10,651 nucleotides of DNA from an uncultured Ruminococcus sp. GTDB taxonomy: Bacteria; Bacillota; Clostridia; Oscillospirales; Ruminococcaceae. A program made the position numbers and the translations under genes. Shown piece after piece: positions 5,681 to 10,651 of this stretch. The first letter of the stretch is position 1, and each line of letters starts with the position of its first letter. The DNA is taken from NCBI RefSeq assembly GCF_946187255.1, contig NZ_CAMHRZ010000102.1, positions 1 to 10,651 on the forward strand. Direction: 5' to 3'. The notes beneath the pieces are model-generated. The model was given only the letters and a program-made list of their open reading frames with translations. It made no database searches and was not told where the DNA came from.

Positions 5681-6472
5681 ATGGATATGAAGGCAATGAA
5701 CAAGATAACCTACGGTCTCTATGTGCTGACTGCAAGGTGCGGCAACCAGTTCAACGGGTGTATAATAAACACGCTGGCACAGGTGACAAGTACGCCCAAC
5801 CGCGTTTCGGTGACGGTGAACAAGGGCGATTTCACCGAGTATATGATAAGGTCAGACGGGCGCTTCAATGTATCGATGATAGACGAGAGTGCGGATTTTT
5901 CACTGTTCACACACTTTGGCTTCCAAAGCGGAAGATGGTGCAATAAGTTCTATGACTTCCCGCTGAAAAAGGCGGAGAACGGTGTGCCTGTGATCGAAAA
6001 AGGCGTGTGCGCATACCTCTGCTGTGAGGTGGTGCAGACGGTGGATCTCGGGACACATACCATGTTCATCGCTGATGTTACGGGCGGTGAGGTGATATCC
6101 GACACAGCCCCCATGACTTATGCGTACTACCATGCAAATGTCAAGCCCAAGCCCGCCGCTTCCTCTGCCGAAAGCAAGTCGGCTGCGGGTGAAAGATGGG
6201 TGTGCAATATATGCGGCTATATCTACGAGGGCGTACTGCCCGAAGATTATATATGCCCGATATGCAAACACGGTGCGGCTGATTTTTCACCCATAGATGC
6301 TGACGGAAATGTCATTGAGAGCAAGCCCGCACAGGAGGAGAGCGCTTCTTCCGGCGAGGGCGAGACATGGGTATGCTCGGTCTGCGGTTATGTTTATGAG
6401 GGCGCACTGCCCGACGACTTTGTCTGTCCGATATGCGGGGTAGGTGCGGACCGGTTTGAAAGGCAGAGCTGA
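5681..6472 (+). CDS. Flavin reductase-type flavoprotein with two C-terminal rubredoxin domains (Hrb-like)
   Basis: A 263-aa fusion. Residues 1 to about 152 match the FMN-binding flavin-reductase domain (YGLYVLTARCGNQFNGCIIN, VSVTVNKGDFTEYMI, GRFNVSMIDE, HTMFIADVTGGEVI, ending MTYAYYH). A Pro/Ala/Ser linker leads to rubredoxin 1 (Cys175, Cys178, Cys192, Cys195), and a second Ser/Glu-rich linker leads to rubredoxin 2 (Cys232, Cys235, Cys249, Cys252). All eight iron ligands are present. Both rubredoxins are the short form, with about 13 residues between the two CxxC pairs. High-molecular-weight rubredoxins (Hrb) of acetogens and clostridia carry one such domain and pass electrons from NAD(P)H to the diiron flavoprotein FprA, which reduces oxygen or NO. 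By analogy this is a cytoplasmic electron carrier for oxidative-stress defence. AGGAGG at 5667-5672 lies 8 nt before the ATG. No clear promoter is seen after the preceding terminator. Confidence 0.92.
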   Translation: MDMKAMNKITYGLYVLTARCGNQFNGCIINTLAQVTSTPNRVSVTVNKGDFTEYMIRSDGRFNVSMIDESADFSLFTHFGFQSGRWCNKFYDFPLKKAENGVPVIEKGVCAYLCCEVVQTVDLGTHTMFIADVTGGEVISDTAPMTYAYYHANVKPKPAASSAESKSAAGERWVCNICGYIYEGVLPEDYICPICKHGAADFSPIDADGNVIESKPAQEESASSGEGETWVCSVCGYVYEGALPDDFVCPICGVGADRFERQS

Positions 6473-6512
6473 AAGCGGCGCAATAATCGGTCAGCAATAA
6501 GCAAGACAGCGC

Positions 6513-6542
6513 TTGACAGAAAAAGTTAAAATATTGTAATAT
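6513..6542 (+). promoter_or_regulatory. sigmaA promoter of the zinc-ribbon/MBL gene cluster
   Basis: A perfect -35 TTGACA (6513-6518), 18-bp spacer and -10 TAATAT (6537-6542). The predicted start near 6549 leaves only about 12 nt before the ATG at 6561 and falls within the candidate ribosome site AAAGGG (6545-6550). The leader is thus either very short or transcription starts slightly upstream. Confidence 0.65.
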
Positions 6543-6560
6543 AGAAAGGGCGATGAACCA

Positions 6561-6830
6561 ATGGAATGTCCTAAGTGCGGCGGTGAAATGACTGACGGAG
6601 TACTTTTCGTCAGCGGACGCGGCGGAGGCGGTGTGAGCTGGATAACTAAGGAATACCGCATGAAACACGCATTCCCTCCCATGACCCCGAAGGGGCGCGA
6701 AGAGGCAGAGACCATAGATCTTAAACTGGCAGAGCTGAATACCCACATGGCAGATGTTTTCAGGGTGTGCAGAAAATGCGGTATAATAATGGCGGAGCTT
6801 CCGCGTATCAGGGAGGATACAGATGGATAG
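6561..6830 (+). CDS. Small zinc-ribbon protein
   Basis: An 89-aa protein with CxxC pairs at Cys3/Cys6 (MECPKCGGEM) and Cys70/Cys73 (VCRKCG), the layout of a split zinc ribbon. The N-terminus resembles the Firmicutes PF20097/DUF6487-type small zinc-ribbon proteins (CPKCGxEMxxG), an assignment from memory of the family. Between the pairs lie a Gly-rich loop (GRGGGGVSW) and a charged segment. It is presumably cytoplasmic; the ligand is zinc by analogy, and a nucleic-acid or protein-binding role is open. It is the first gene of a compact cluster, and its last 8 nt overlap the next gene. That gene's ribosome site GGGAGG (6811-6816) lies within this reading frame, so translation is coupled. Confidence 0.82.
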   Translation: MECPKCGGEMTDGVLFVSGRGGGGVSWITKEYRMKHAFPPMTPKGREEAETIDLKLAELNTHMADVFRVCRKCGIIMAELPRIREDTDG

Positions 6831-7242
6831 TTGTGTGAAATGCGGCGGAGTGTGCCGCATGGTACAGGTATGCGGTGAGGACGGCGTGCTTATATACAAG
6901 TATTACGCCGAAAGCGATACCGTTGAGCATTATGCGAAGTATATGCTTTGTGCGGATGAATGTGCGGACTGCGGAAATGTCAGCCTGCCCCTGCTTTGCG
7001 ACAAGGAGGACGGCGGCACGCTGGCGGGACTGACCGCGATACTCGACAGCGAGGGTCACGGCTATGGTGTATGTCCGTCATGCGGCGGCAGACTGATAAA
7101 GGATATGGCTGCAATGGGCAGTGCGGGAAATCAGCTTAAAAGATTTGCCGAAAAGGAGTTCCCTTACAGCTTTGTGCTGTTTGAACTGTGCGCAGACTGC
7201 GGCAGGATATATGATGTCCGCGAAAAGCTGATGGGAGTATAG
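6823..7242 (+). CDS. Double zinc-ribbon protein
   Basis: A 139-aa protein with four CxxC pairs: Cys4/Cys7, Cys47/Cys50, Cys84/Cys87 and Cys123/Cys126, plus extra Cys at 11, 17, 43 and 59. The order CVKCGG...CADCGN, then CPSCGG...CADCGR, indicates two successive ribbons of the same kind as in the preceding protein, probably an internal duplication. Each ribbon is about 45 residues with 36-40 residues between its CxxC pairs. There is no membrane segment or DNA-binding helix that I can name. GGGAGG at 6811-6816 is 6 nt before the ATG. It overlaps the 89-aa gene by 8 nt and is 3 nt from the next gene, so the three are probably made together. Function unknown; metal binding is well supported by the cysteine pattern. 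Confidence 0.82.
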   Translation: MDSCVKCGGVCRMVQVCGEDGVLIYKYYAESDTVEHYAKYMLCADECADCGNVSLPLLCDKEDGGTLAGLTAILDSEGHGYGVCPSCGGRLIKDMAAMGSAGNQLKRFAEKEFPYSFVLFELCADCGRIYDVREKLMGV

Positions 7243-7245
7243 AAG

Positions 7246-7614
7246 ATGAACGCAAAACTGAAGGACGAGATAATGAAAGTGCTGTCGGGGGAGAATGAGA
7301 ACGGCATAGACGCGGCTTCCCTGAGTGATGAGGATCTGCGTACCTATATCACGCTGATGGCACTGAAAAACGAGCGCAGGGGCAGAAAGTTCGAGTATGC
7401 CGTAGAGACAGTGCGTGACCGTGACAACGGTGGCGCCGATGAGACCGCCCTGAATGACGTGCTTTCGATGTACGGCGAAAAGGGCTGGAAACTGAAATTC
7501 TGCTTCACCGATGAGGTGGGAGTGGAGAGCCATTCCGCCACCGTTGCGGGATATACCACAGGCACGAACGCCACGATAAACGAGATAGTGCTGATCTTTG
7601 AGAGGGAAGCGTGA
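7246..7614 (+). CDS. DUF4177-like small protein
   Basis: A 122-aa protein. The first 45 residues are a helical, charged segment (MNAKLKDEIMKVL, SLSDEDLRTYITLMALKNER). Residues 48-122 look like a DUF4177-type fold: strand KFEYAVETVRD, then helix ALNDVLSMYGEKGWKLKFCF, whose G-W pair is characteristic, and a final strand NEIVLIFERE. This is the same G-W then strand pattern as the 59-aa protein at 5419-5598. DUF4177 has no established function that I know of. GGGAG (7233-7237), inside the end of the preceding gene, is 8 nt from the ATG. The TGA shares its A with the ATG of the MBL hydrolase gene, so the proteins are probably co-produced. Confidence 0.8.
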   Translation: MNAKLKDEIMKVLSGENENGIDAASLSDEDLRTYITLMALKNERRGRKFEYAVETVRDRDNGGADETALNDVLSMYGEKGWKLKFCFTDEVGVESHSATVAGYTTGTNATINEIVLIFEREA

Positions 7615-8417
7615 TGGAACACGAACTGTATATAAAGGAAATGCGGCGCGGAGTGTATCTTCTTGACGAGGGTCATGAGGCGACGGGATTTCTGGTGGTG
7701 GGCGATGAAAAAGCCTGCGTGATAGATACGATGAACGGCTGGAACGATATATGCGCCGCAGTGCGGAAGCTGACGGACAAGCCGCTGATACTCGTGAACA
7801 CTCACGGACATCCCGATCATATACTGGGGAATATCTATTTCGATAAAGAGGTAGAATGTGCGTTTATCGAACCTCGCGACAGGGCACTGGCGGAGGACTT
7901 CTTCGTGCAGATACCCGAGGTGGAGACTATGTGCCGCGAAAGCGGACATAGGGTGCCTCCTTTCGGTGATATACGCGAGGGCGATGTCATAGATCTGGGC
8001 GGAAGGACGCTGGAAGTATACAGGCTGGCGGGACATACCGACGGAGAGCTGCTGCTTCTGCTGCCCGAAGAACGGATACTCTTCACGGGGGACGGTATAA
8101 ATCATCACCTGTGGCTCCAGCTGGACGGAGTACCGCCTATGACGGAGGTCCTCACGGAGCTTGACCGTGTCATGTTCCTGGAGGAGAGAGCGGATGTGAT
8201 ACTTCACGGCCATGCCCGTGACTTTGATGATATCTCACTGATGCGCTGTCTGAGGAACGGTATCGCGGAGCTTTGTGACGGCAGGACTGAGAGTGACAGG
8301 CCCTACCACTGGTTCGGCGGGACCGATATGCAGCATGAGTTTTCCTGCGAAGATGGAAAGCATTACCAGCAGGACGATCATGTTATATGTTACAGAAAAG
8401 AAAGACTGCCGAGATAG
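7614..8417 (+). CDS. Metallo-beta-lactamase-fold hydrolase (glyoxalase II-like)
   Basis: A 267-aa cytoplasmic hydrolase with the complete dinuclear metal set in the canonical order: HGHPDH (His64, His66, Asp68, His69), AGHTDGE (His141), TGDG (Asp160) and HGHARD (His200, with His198 nearby). Glyoxalase II and related thioesterases or lactonases use this arrangement to activate water, so hydrolysis of a thioester, lactone or similar ester is likely; the substrate is not readable from sequence. A GTG at 7611 is possible, but the ATG at 7614 is preferred: GAGGGA (7602-7607) sits 6 nt from it and only 3 nt from GTG. It is the last gene of the zinc-ribbon cluster, sharing one base with the DUF4177-like gene. 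The C-terminal tail after residue 225 (YHWFGGTDMQHEF) has further His and Cys residues. Confidence 0.92.
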   Translation: MEHELYIKEMRRGVYLLDEGHEATGFLVVGDEKACVIDTMNGWNDICAAVRKLTDKPLILVNTHGHPDHILGNIYFDKEVECAFIEPRDRALAEDFFVQIPEVETMCRESGHRVPPFGDIREGDVIDLGGRTLEVYRLAGHTDGELLLLLPEERILFTGDGINHHLWLQLDGVPPMTEVLTELDRVMFLEERADVILHGHARDFDDISLMRCLRNGIAELCDGRTESDRPYHWFGGTDMQHEFSCEDGKHYQQDDHVICYRKERLPR

Positions 8418-8427
8418 AAGCGGTCTT
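8402..8427 (+). other. Hairpin overlapping the stop codon of the MBL gene
   Basis: AAGACTGC, 10-nt loop, GCGGTCTT makes an 8-bp stem with one T-G pair. It is followed by GCTTGGATAC, so there is no T-run and it is at best a weak terminator. It lies between the MBL gene and xylB and could limit read-through. Confidence 0.35.
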
Positions 8428-8475
8428 GCTTGGATACAGTAAAAAATTATTCTAACATAAAGGAGTAGAGAAACA

Positions 8476-9999
8476 ATGGCTTATGTAATAGGAGTTGACT
8501 GCGGTACCAGCGGTACCAAAACAGTTCTGTTCGACGAGAAGGGCACAGTGATCGCTTCAAAGACCATCGAGTACCCCCTGTATCAGCCTAAAAACGGCTA
8601 TGCAGAGCAGGAGCCCGCTGACTGGGCAAATGCGATGATAAACACCATCAAGGCTGTAATGGCACAGAGCGGTGTGAAGAAAGAGGACGTAAAGGGTATC
8701 GGTATATCGGGTCAGATGCATGGTCTGGTAATGCTGGATAAGGACAATAATGTACTGAGAAAGTCCATAATCTGGTGCGATCAGCGTACCGAGAAGGAAG
8801 TTGCATGGATGACCGAAACTATCGGCACAGAGAAGCTGATACAGATCACTGCAAATCCCGCACTGACAGGCTGGACTGCCGCAAAGATACTCTGGGTGAA
8901 GAACAACGAACCCGAGATATATGCTAAGGTGGCACATATCCTGCTGCCCAAGGACTATCTGCGTTTCGTGCTGACTCATGAGTATGCTACCGAAGTATCC
9001 GATGCATCGGGTATGCAGCTGCTGGACGTTCCCAACAGAAAGTGGTCGGATGAGCTGCTCTCTGCTTTTGAGATAGACAAGAACTGGCTGGGCAAGGTAT
9101 ATGAGTCCTGCGAGGTAACAGGCAAGCTGACAAAGGCTATGGCTGATGAACTGGGTCTTTGCGAGGGCACCATAGTTGTGGGCGGCGCAGGCGATAATGC
9201 GGGTGCTGCTATAGGTACCGGCGTCTGCGAGGACGGCAAGGCATTCACTACCATAGGTACTTCCGGCGTTGTATTTGCGCACACTTCGGGCATAGCAATT
9301 GACCCTAAGGGCAGGGTACACACCTGCTGTGCAGCTGTTCCCGGAAGCTGGCACGTTATGGGCGTTACCCAGGGCGCAGGTCTGTCGCTGAAATGGTTCA
9401 GGGACAACTTCTGCAATGCAGAAAAGGAGACCGCTAAGTATATGGGCGTTGATGAGTACTATTTAATGGACAAGCAGGCGGAGAGCGTTCCCGTTGGTGC
9501 CAACAGACTGCTGTATCTGCCTTACCTGATGGGTGAGAGGACACCTCACCTTGACCCCAATGCAAGAGGCGTATTCTTCGGACTTTCGGCAATGCACACC
9601 AAGAAAGAGATGCTCCGTGCTGTAATGGAAGGCGTATCCTATTCACTGCGTGACTGCGTTGAAGTATTCCGCGAGATGGATATAAACGTATCCGACATGA
9701 TGGCTTGCGGCGGCGGCGGAAGCTCACCGCTGTGGCGTTCGATGCTGGCAGACCTCTATAACTGCCCTGTAAAGACGGCTTCCTCTAAGGAAGGCCCCGC
9801 ACTGGGCGTGGCGCTGCTTTCAATGGTAGGCGCGGGTATCTATTCCAGTGTACCCGAGGCTTGTAAGGCAGTTGTACGCACCGATAAAGTCCAGGAGCCG
9901 AATGCGGCAGCAGTGCCTGAGTATGAGAAGTTCTATCAGCTGTACAGAGAGATCTATCCTGCACTGAAAGAGAGTTTTTCAAAGCTGGCGAAGATGTGA
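8476..9999 (+). CDS. xylB: Xylulokinase
   Basis: Phosphorylates D-xylulose with ATP to xylulose-5-phosphate, leading xylose into the pentose phosphate pathway; cytoplasmic. It is 507 aa, the normal length for the FGGY family. Motifs are the N-terminal phosphate loop VDCGTSGTK (7-15), the xylulokinase-type signature GISGQMHGLV (76-85) with the substrate-contacting Met-His, IIWCDQR (98-104), the catalytic-base segment GGAGDNAGAA with Asp240, TTIGTSG (258-264), the second FGGY-like segment GGGGSSPLWRSMLADLY and SSKEGPALGVALLS near the C-terminus. The ATG at 8476 follows AGGAG (8461-8465) by 10 nt. A weak promoter (TTGGAT, 17 bp, TAACAT) may lie at about 8430-8458, and a hairpin over the preceding stop partly separates it from the MBL gene. 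No xylose isomerase is in the window. Codon use suggests high expression. Confidence 0.96.
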   Translation: MAYVIGVDCGTSGTKTVLFDEKGTVIASKTIEYPLYQPKNGYAEQEPADWANAMINTIKAVMAQSGVKKEDVKGIGISGQMHGLVMLDKDNNVLRKSIIWCDQRTEKEVAWMTETIGTEKLIQITANPALTGWTAAKILWVKNNEPEIYAKVAHILLPKDYLRFVLTHEYATEVSDASGMQLLDVPNRKWSDELLSAFEIDKNWLGKVYESCEVTGKLTKAMADELGLCEGTIVVGGAGDNAGAAIGTGVCEDGKAFTTIGTSGVVFAHTSGIAIDPKGRVHTCCAAVPGSWHVMGVTQGAGLSLKWFRDNFCNAEKETAKYMGVDEYYLMDKQAESVPVGANRLLYLPYLMGERTPHLDPNARGVFFGLSAMHTKKEMLRAVMEGVSYSLRDCVEVFREMDINVSDMMACGGGGSSPLWRSMLADLYNCPVKTASSKEGPALGVALLSMVGAGIYSSVPEACKAVVRTDKVQEPNAAAVPEYEKFYQLYREIYPALKESFSKLAKM

Positions 10000-10054
10000 T
10001 CGCGGCAGCAAACGGGCACATATCACTCCAAAAGCCGTGAACCGAGCTTTGGGT

Positions 10055-10107
10055 CAAGCCTTTCGCGAAAGGCTTGCGGAGAGCTCGAGAGGCAGAGCCT
10101 CTCGGTC
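10055..10107 (+). repeat. Palindromic REP-like repeat, copy 1
   Basis: Two adjacent stems: a 22-bp perfect palindrome (10055-10076, core AAGCCTTTCGCGAAAGGCTT) and, after TGCGG plus a short variable stretch, CGAGAGGC-AGA-GCCTCTCG (10086-10104). It matches the reverse complement of 10600-10651 at 44 of 52 positions, by hand count. It is 55 bp after the xylB stop, the usual location of REP-type elements. Confidence 0.85.
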
Positions 10108-10168
10108 AAGGTGAAAAAGCGACGCGGCAACCGTGTATTAAATAGAACAACAAGCTGACGACCTATAA

Positions 10169-10225
10169 AGCGGGCGGTCACATTATTCGCGCGTATGCGA
10201 AATGCTGACTGCCCGCTCTTTTTTT
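10169..10225 (+). terminator. Long intrinsic terminator downstream of xylB
   Basis: AGCGGGCGGTCA (10169-10180) pairs with TGACTGCCCGCT (10206-10217), 12 bp with one G-T pair. An inner stem TTCGC-GCGTAT-GCGAA extends it, and seven T residues follow (10219-10225). It is 170 bp after the xylB stop and probably ends that transcript. Confidence 0.85.
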
Positions 10226-10432
10226 GCGGACAACGACCGCCCGCGCCGAGATCAGCGGCGTAAGCTCGATGATCTCTCGACCCGAAGAATGAGGGGCGAC
10301 CCGCCCACGCACTCTGTGGTGCTTTCGGGTGCAAACACTCTACCGCTGACCCTATCGCGGATTATCCTGCTTTAATCATAAGAGAGTGAGGAACGACCGC
10401 TCGGAGACGCTTCGCTATCCTCGCTGGTTAAC

Positions 10433-10516
10433 GCGCGGCAATGTATTCCCGCAGAAAGAAAGAGCGTGGACGGTTGATTTGTCCACGCTCTGTTGTTTGT
10501 TATTGCCGCGCTTTTT
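10433..10516 (+). terminator. Nested double hairpin ending in a T-run
   Basis: The outer stem is GCGCGGCAAT (10433-10442) with ATTGCCGCGC (10502-10511), a perfect 10 bp followed by TTTTT. Enclosed is a second perfect 11-bp stem AGAGCGTGGAC/GTCCACGCTCT (10461-10491) with a 9-nt loop. The inner hairpin is followed by T-rich DNA on both strands (TGTTGTTTGTT on plus, TTTCTTTCT on minus) and may act bidirectionally. It could be the 3' end of a structured RNA rather than a simple terminator. Confidence 0.7.
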
Positions 10517-10599
10517 AGTGCGTTTGTTTGTTATGCTTATCGAACGTTAGCTTGTTTTGCTCTTATAGTTCGCTATGCATTTGGGCTTTGCACTTCGGT

Positions 10600-10651
10600 G
10601 ATTGAGGGGCTCTGCCCCTCAAACTTCCCGCAAGCCTTTCGCGAAAGGCTT
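10600..10651 (-). repeat. Palindromic REP-like repeat, copy 2 (inverted, touches window end)
   Basis: Read on the minus strand from 10651: the same 20-bp palindrome, TGCGG, a variable 7 nt, then TTGAGGGGC-AGA-GCCCCTCAA (10602-10622). Two paired positions differ from copy 1 in a compensatory way (A-T to G-C and C-G to T-A), so the stem is kept although the sequence changed. Confidence 0.85.

Larger units (their letters stand above)
10000..10651. other. 650-bp non-coding region rich in inverted repeats
   Basis: No frame here has a credible ribosome site, start and codon use, and the open frames cross palindromes. The region holds, in order, palindromic repeat copy 1 (10055-10107), a long terminator hairpin (10169-10225), several short hairpins (GAGATCA/TGATCTC at 10248-10276; GGGCG-ACC-CGCCC near 10297), a nested double hairpin ending in T5 (10433-10516), and repeat copy 2 in inverted orientation (10600-10651, running off the window). 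I could not match it to tRNA, tmRNA, RNase P RNA, 6S or SRP RNA consensus segments on either strand. It may be the 3' trailer of xylB plus a structured RNA or a small non-autonomous element. Confidence 0.6.

Noticed and set aside
7344..8213. 289-codon open frame on the minus strand opposite the DUF4177-like and MBL genes
   Set aside because: It is antisense to two genes with clear motifs and ribosome sites; its composition (His, Arg and Tyr rich) is that of a reversed coding strand and it has no family-like motif.
8557..9354. 265-codon open frame on the minus strand opposite xylB
   Set aside because: It lies entirely inside a certain xylulokinase gene, with no ribosome site or motif; it is a by-product of codon bias.
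10023..10334. 103-codon minus-strand open frame in the right-hand non-coding region
   Set aside because: It runs through the palindromic repeat and the terminator hairpin, has an Arg-rich non-protein-like composition and no ribosome site.
10226..10440. tRNA-like or known RNA (RNase P, tmRNA, 6S) in the right-hand region
   Set aside because: AGCGGTAGAGT on the minus strand resembles a tRNA D-arm, but no matching anticodon arm, T-arm (GTTCRA) or acceptor stem follows, and hallmark segments of the other RNAs are missing.

Overview
The window looks like chromosomal DNA of a low-to-mid GC, strictly anaerobic Firmicute of the gut or rumen, most plausibly a Ruminococcus or near relative. The evidence is the codon usage (ATA, AGG and GGC frequent), strong AGGAGG ribosome sites, sigmaA-type TTGACA/TATAAT promoters, a flavin-reductase/rubredoxin fusion typical of anaerobes, and plant-sugar kinases. 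The genus is inferred from general knowledge, not from a database match.

Left half (1-4673, all minus strand): a run of seven genes read right to left from a good sigmaA promoter at 4645-4673. In transcription order they are class I mannose-6-phosphate isomerase (manA), a 161-aa unknown protein overlapping it by 4 nt, a 91-aa three-helix membrane protein starting on the next base, a 186-aa membrane protein, a ROK-family glucokinase, a 177-aa protein built of seven exact 20-residue repeats, and a membrane-anchored unknown cut by the window edge. ManA and the glucokinase feed mannose and glucose into glycolysis as hexose phosphates. The unknowns between and after them have no recognised role.

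Middle (4674-6560, plus strand): a divergent promoter region; a 99-aa cysteine-containing small membrane protein; a 59-aa gene with its own promoter, leader hairpins and terminator; and a 263-aa protein with an FMN flavin-reductase domain followed by two short rubredoxin domains, probably an electron carrier for oxygen or ROS reduction.

Right half (6561-9999, plus strand): a promoter followed by a tight four-gene cluster of two zinc-ribbon proteins, a DUF4177-like protein and a complete metallo-beta-lactamase-fold hydrolase. The cluster uses 8-nt and 1-nt overlaps and a 3-nt gap, and its function is unknown. Xylulokinase (xylB) follows and links the locus to xylose use.

Right end (10000-10651): 650 bp without a credible gene but rich in RNA-like structure. 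It holds a long terminator hairpin, a nested double hairpin ending in T5, and two inverted copies of a 52-bp palindromic repeat whose second stem carries compensatory base-pair changes. This end, the 20-residue repeat protein and the zinc-ribbon/MBL cluster are the least explained parts of the window. I saw no CRISPR array, rRNA, tRNA, transposase or phage gene.
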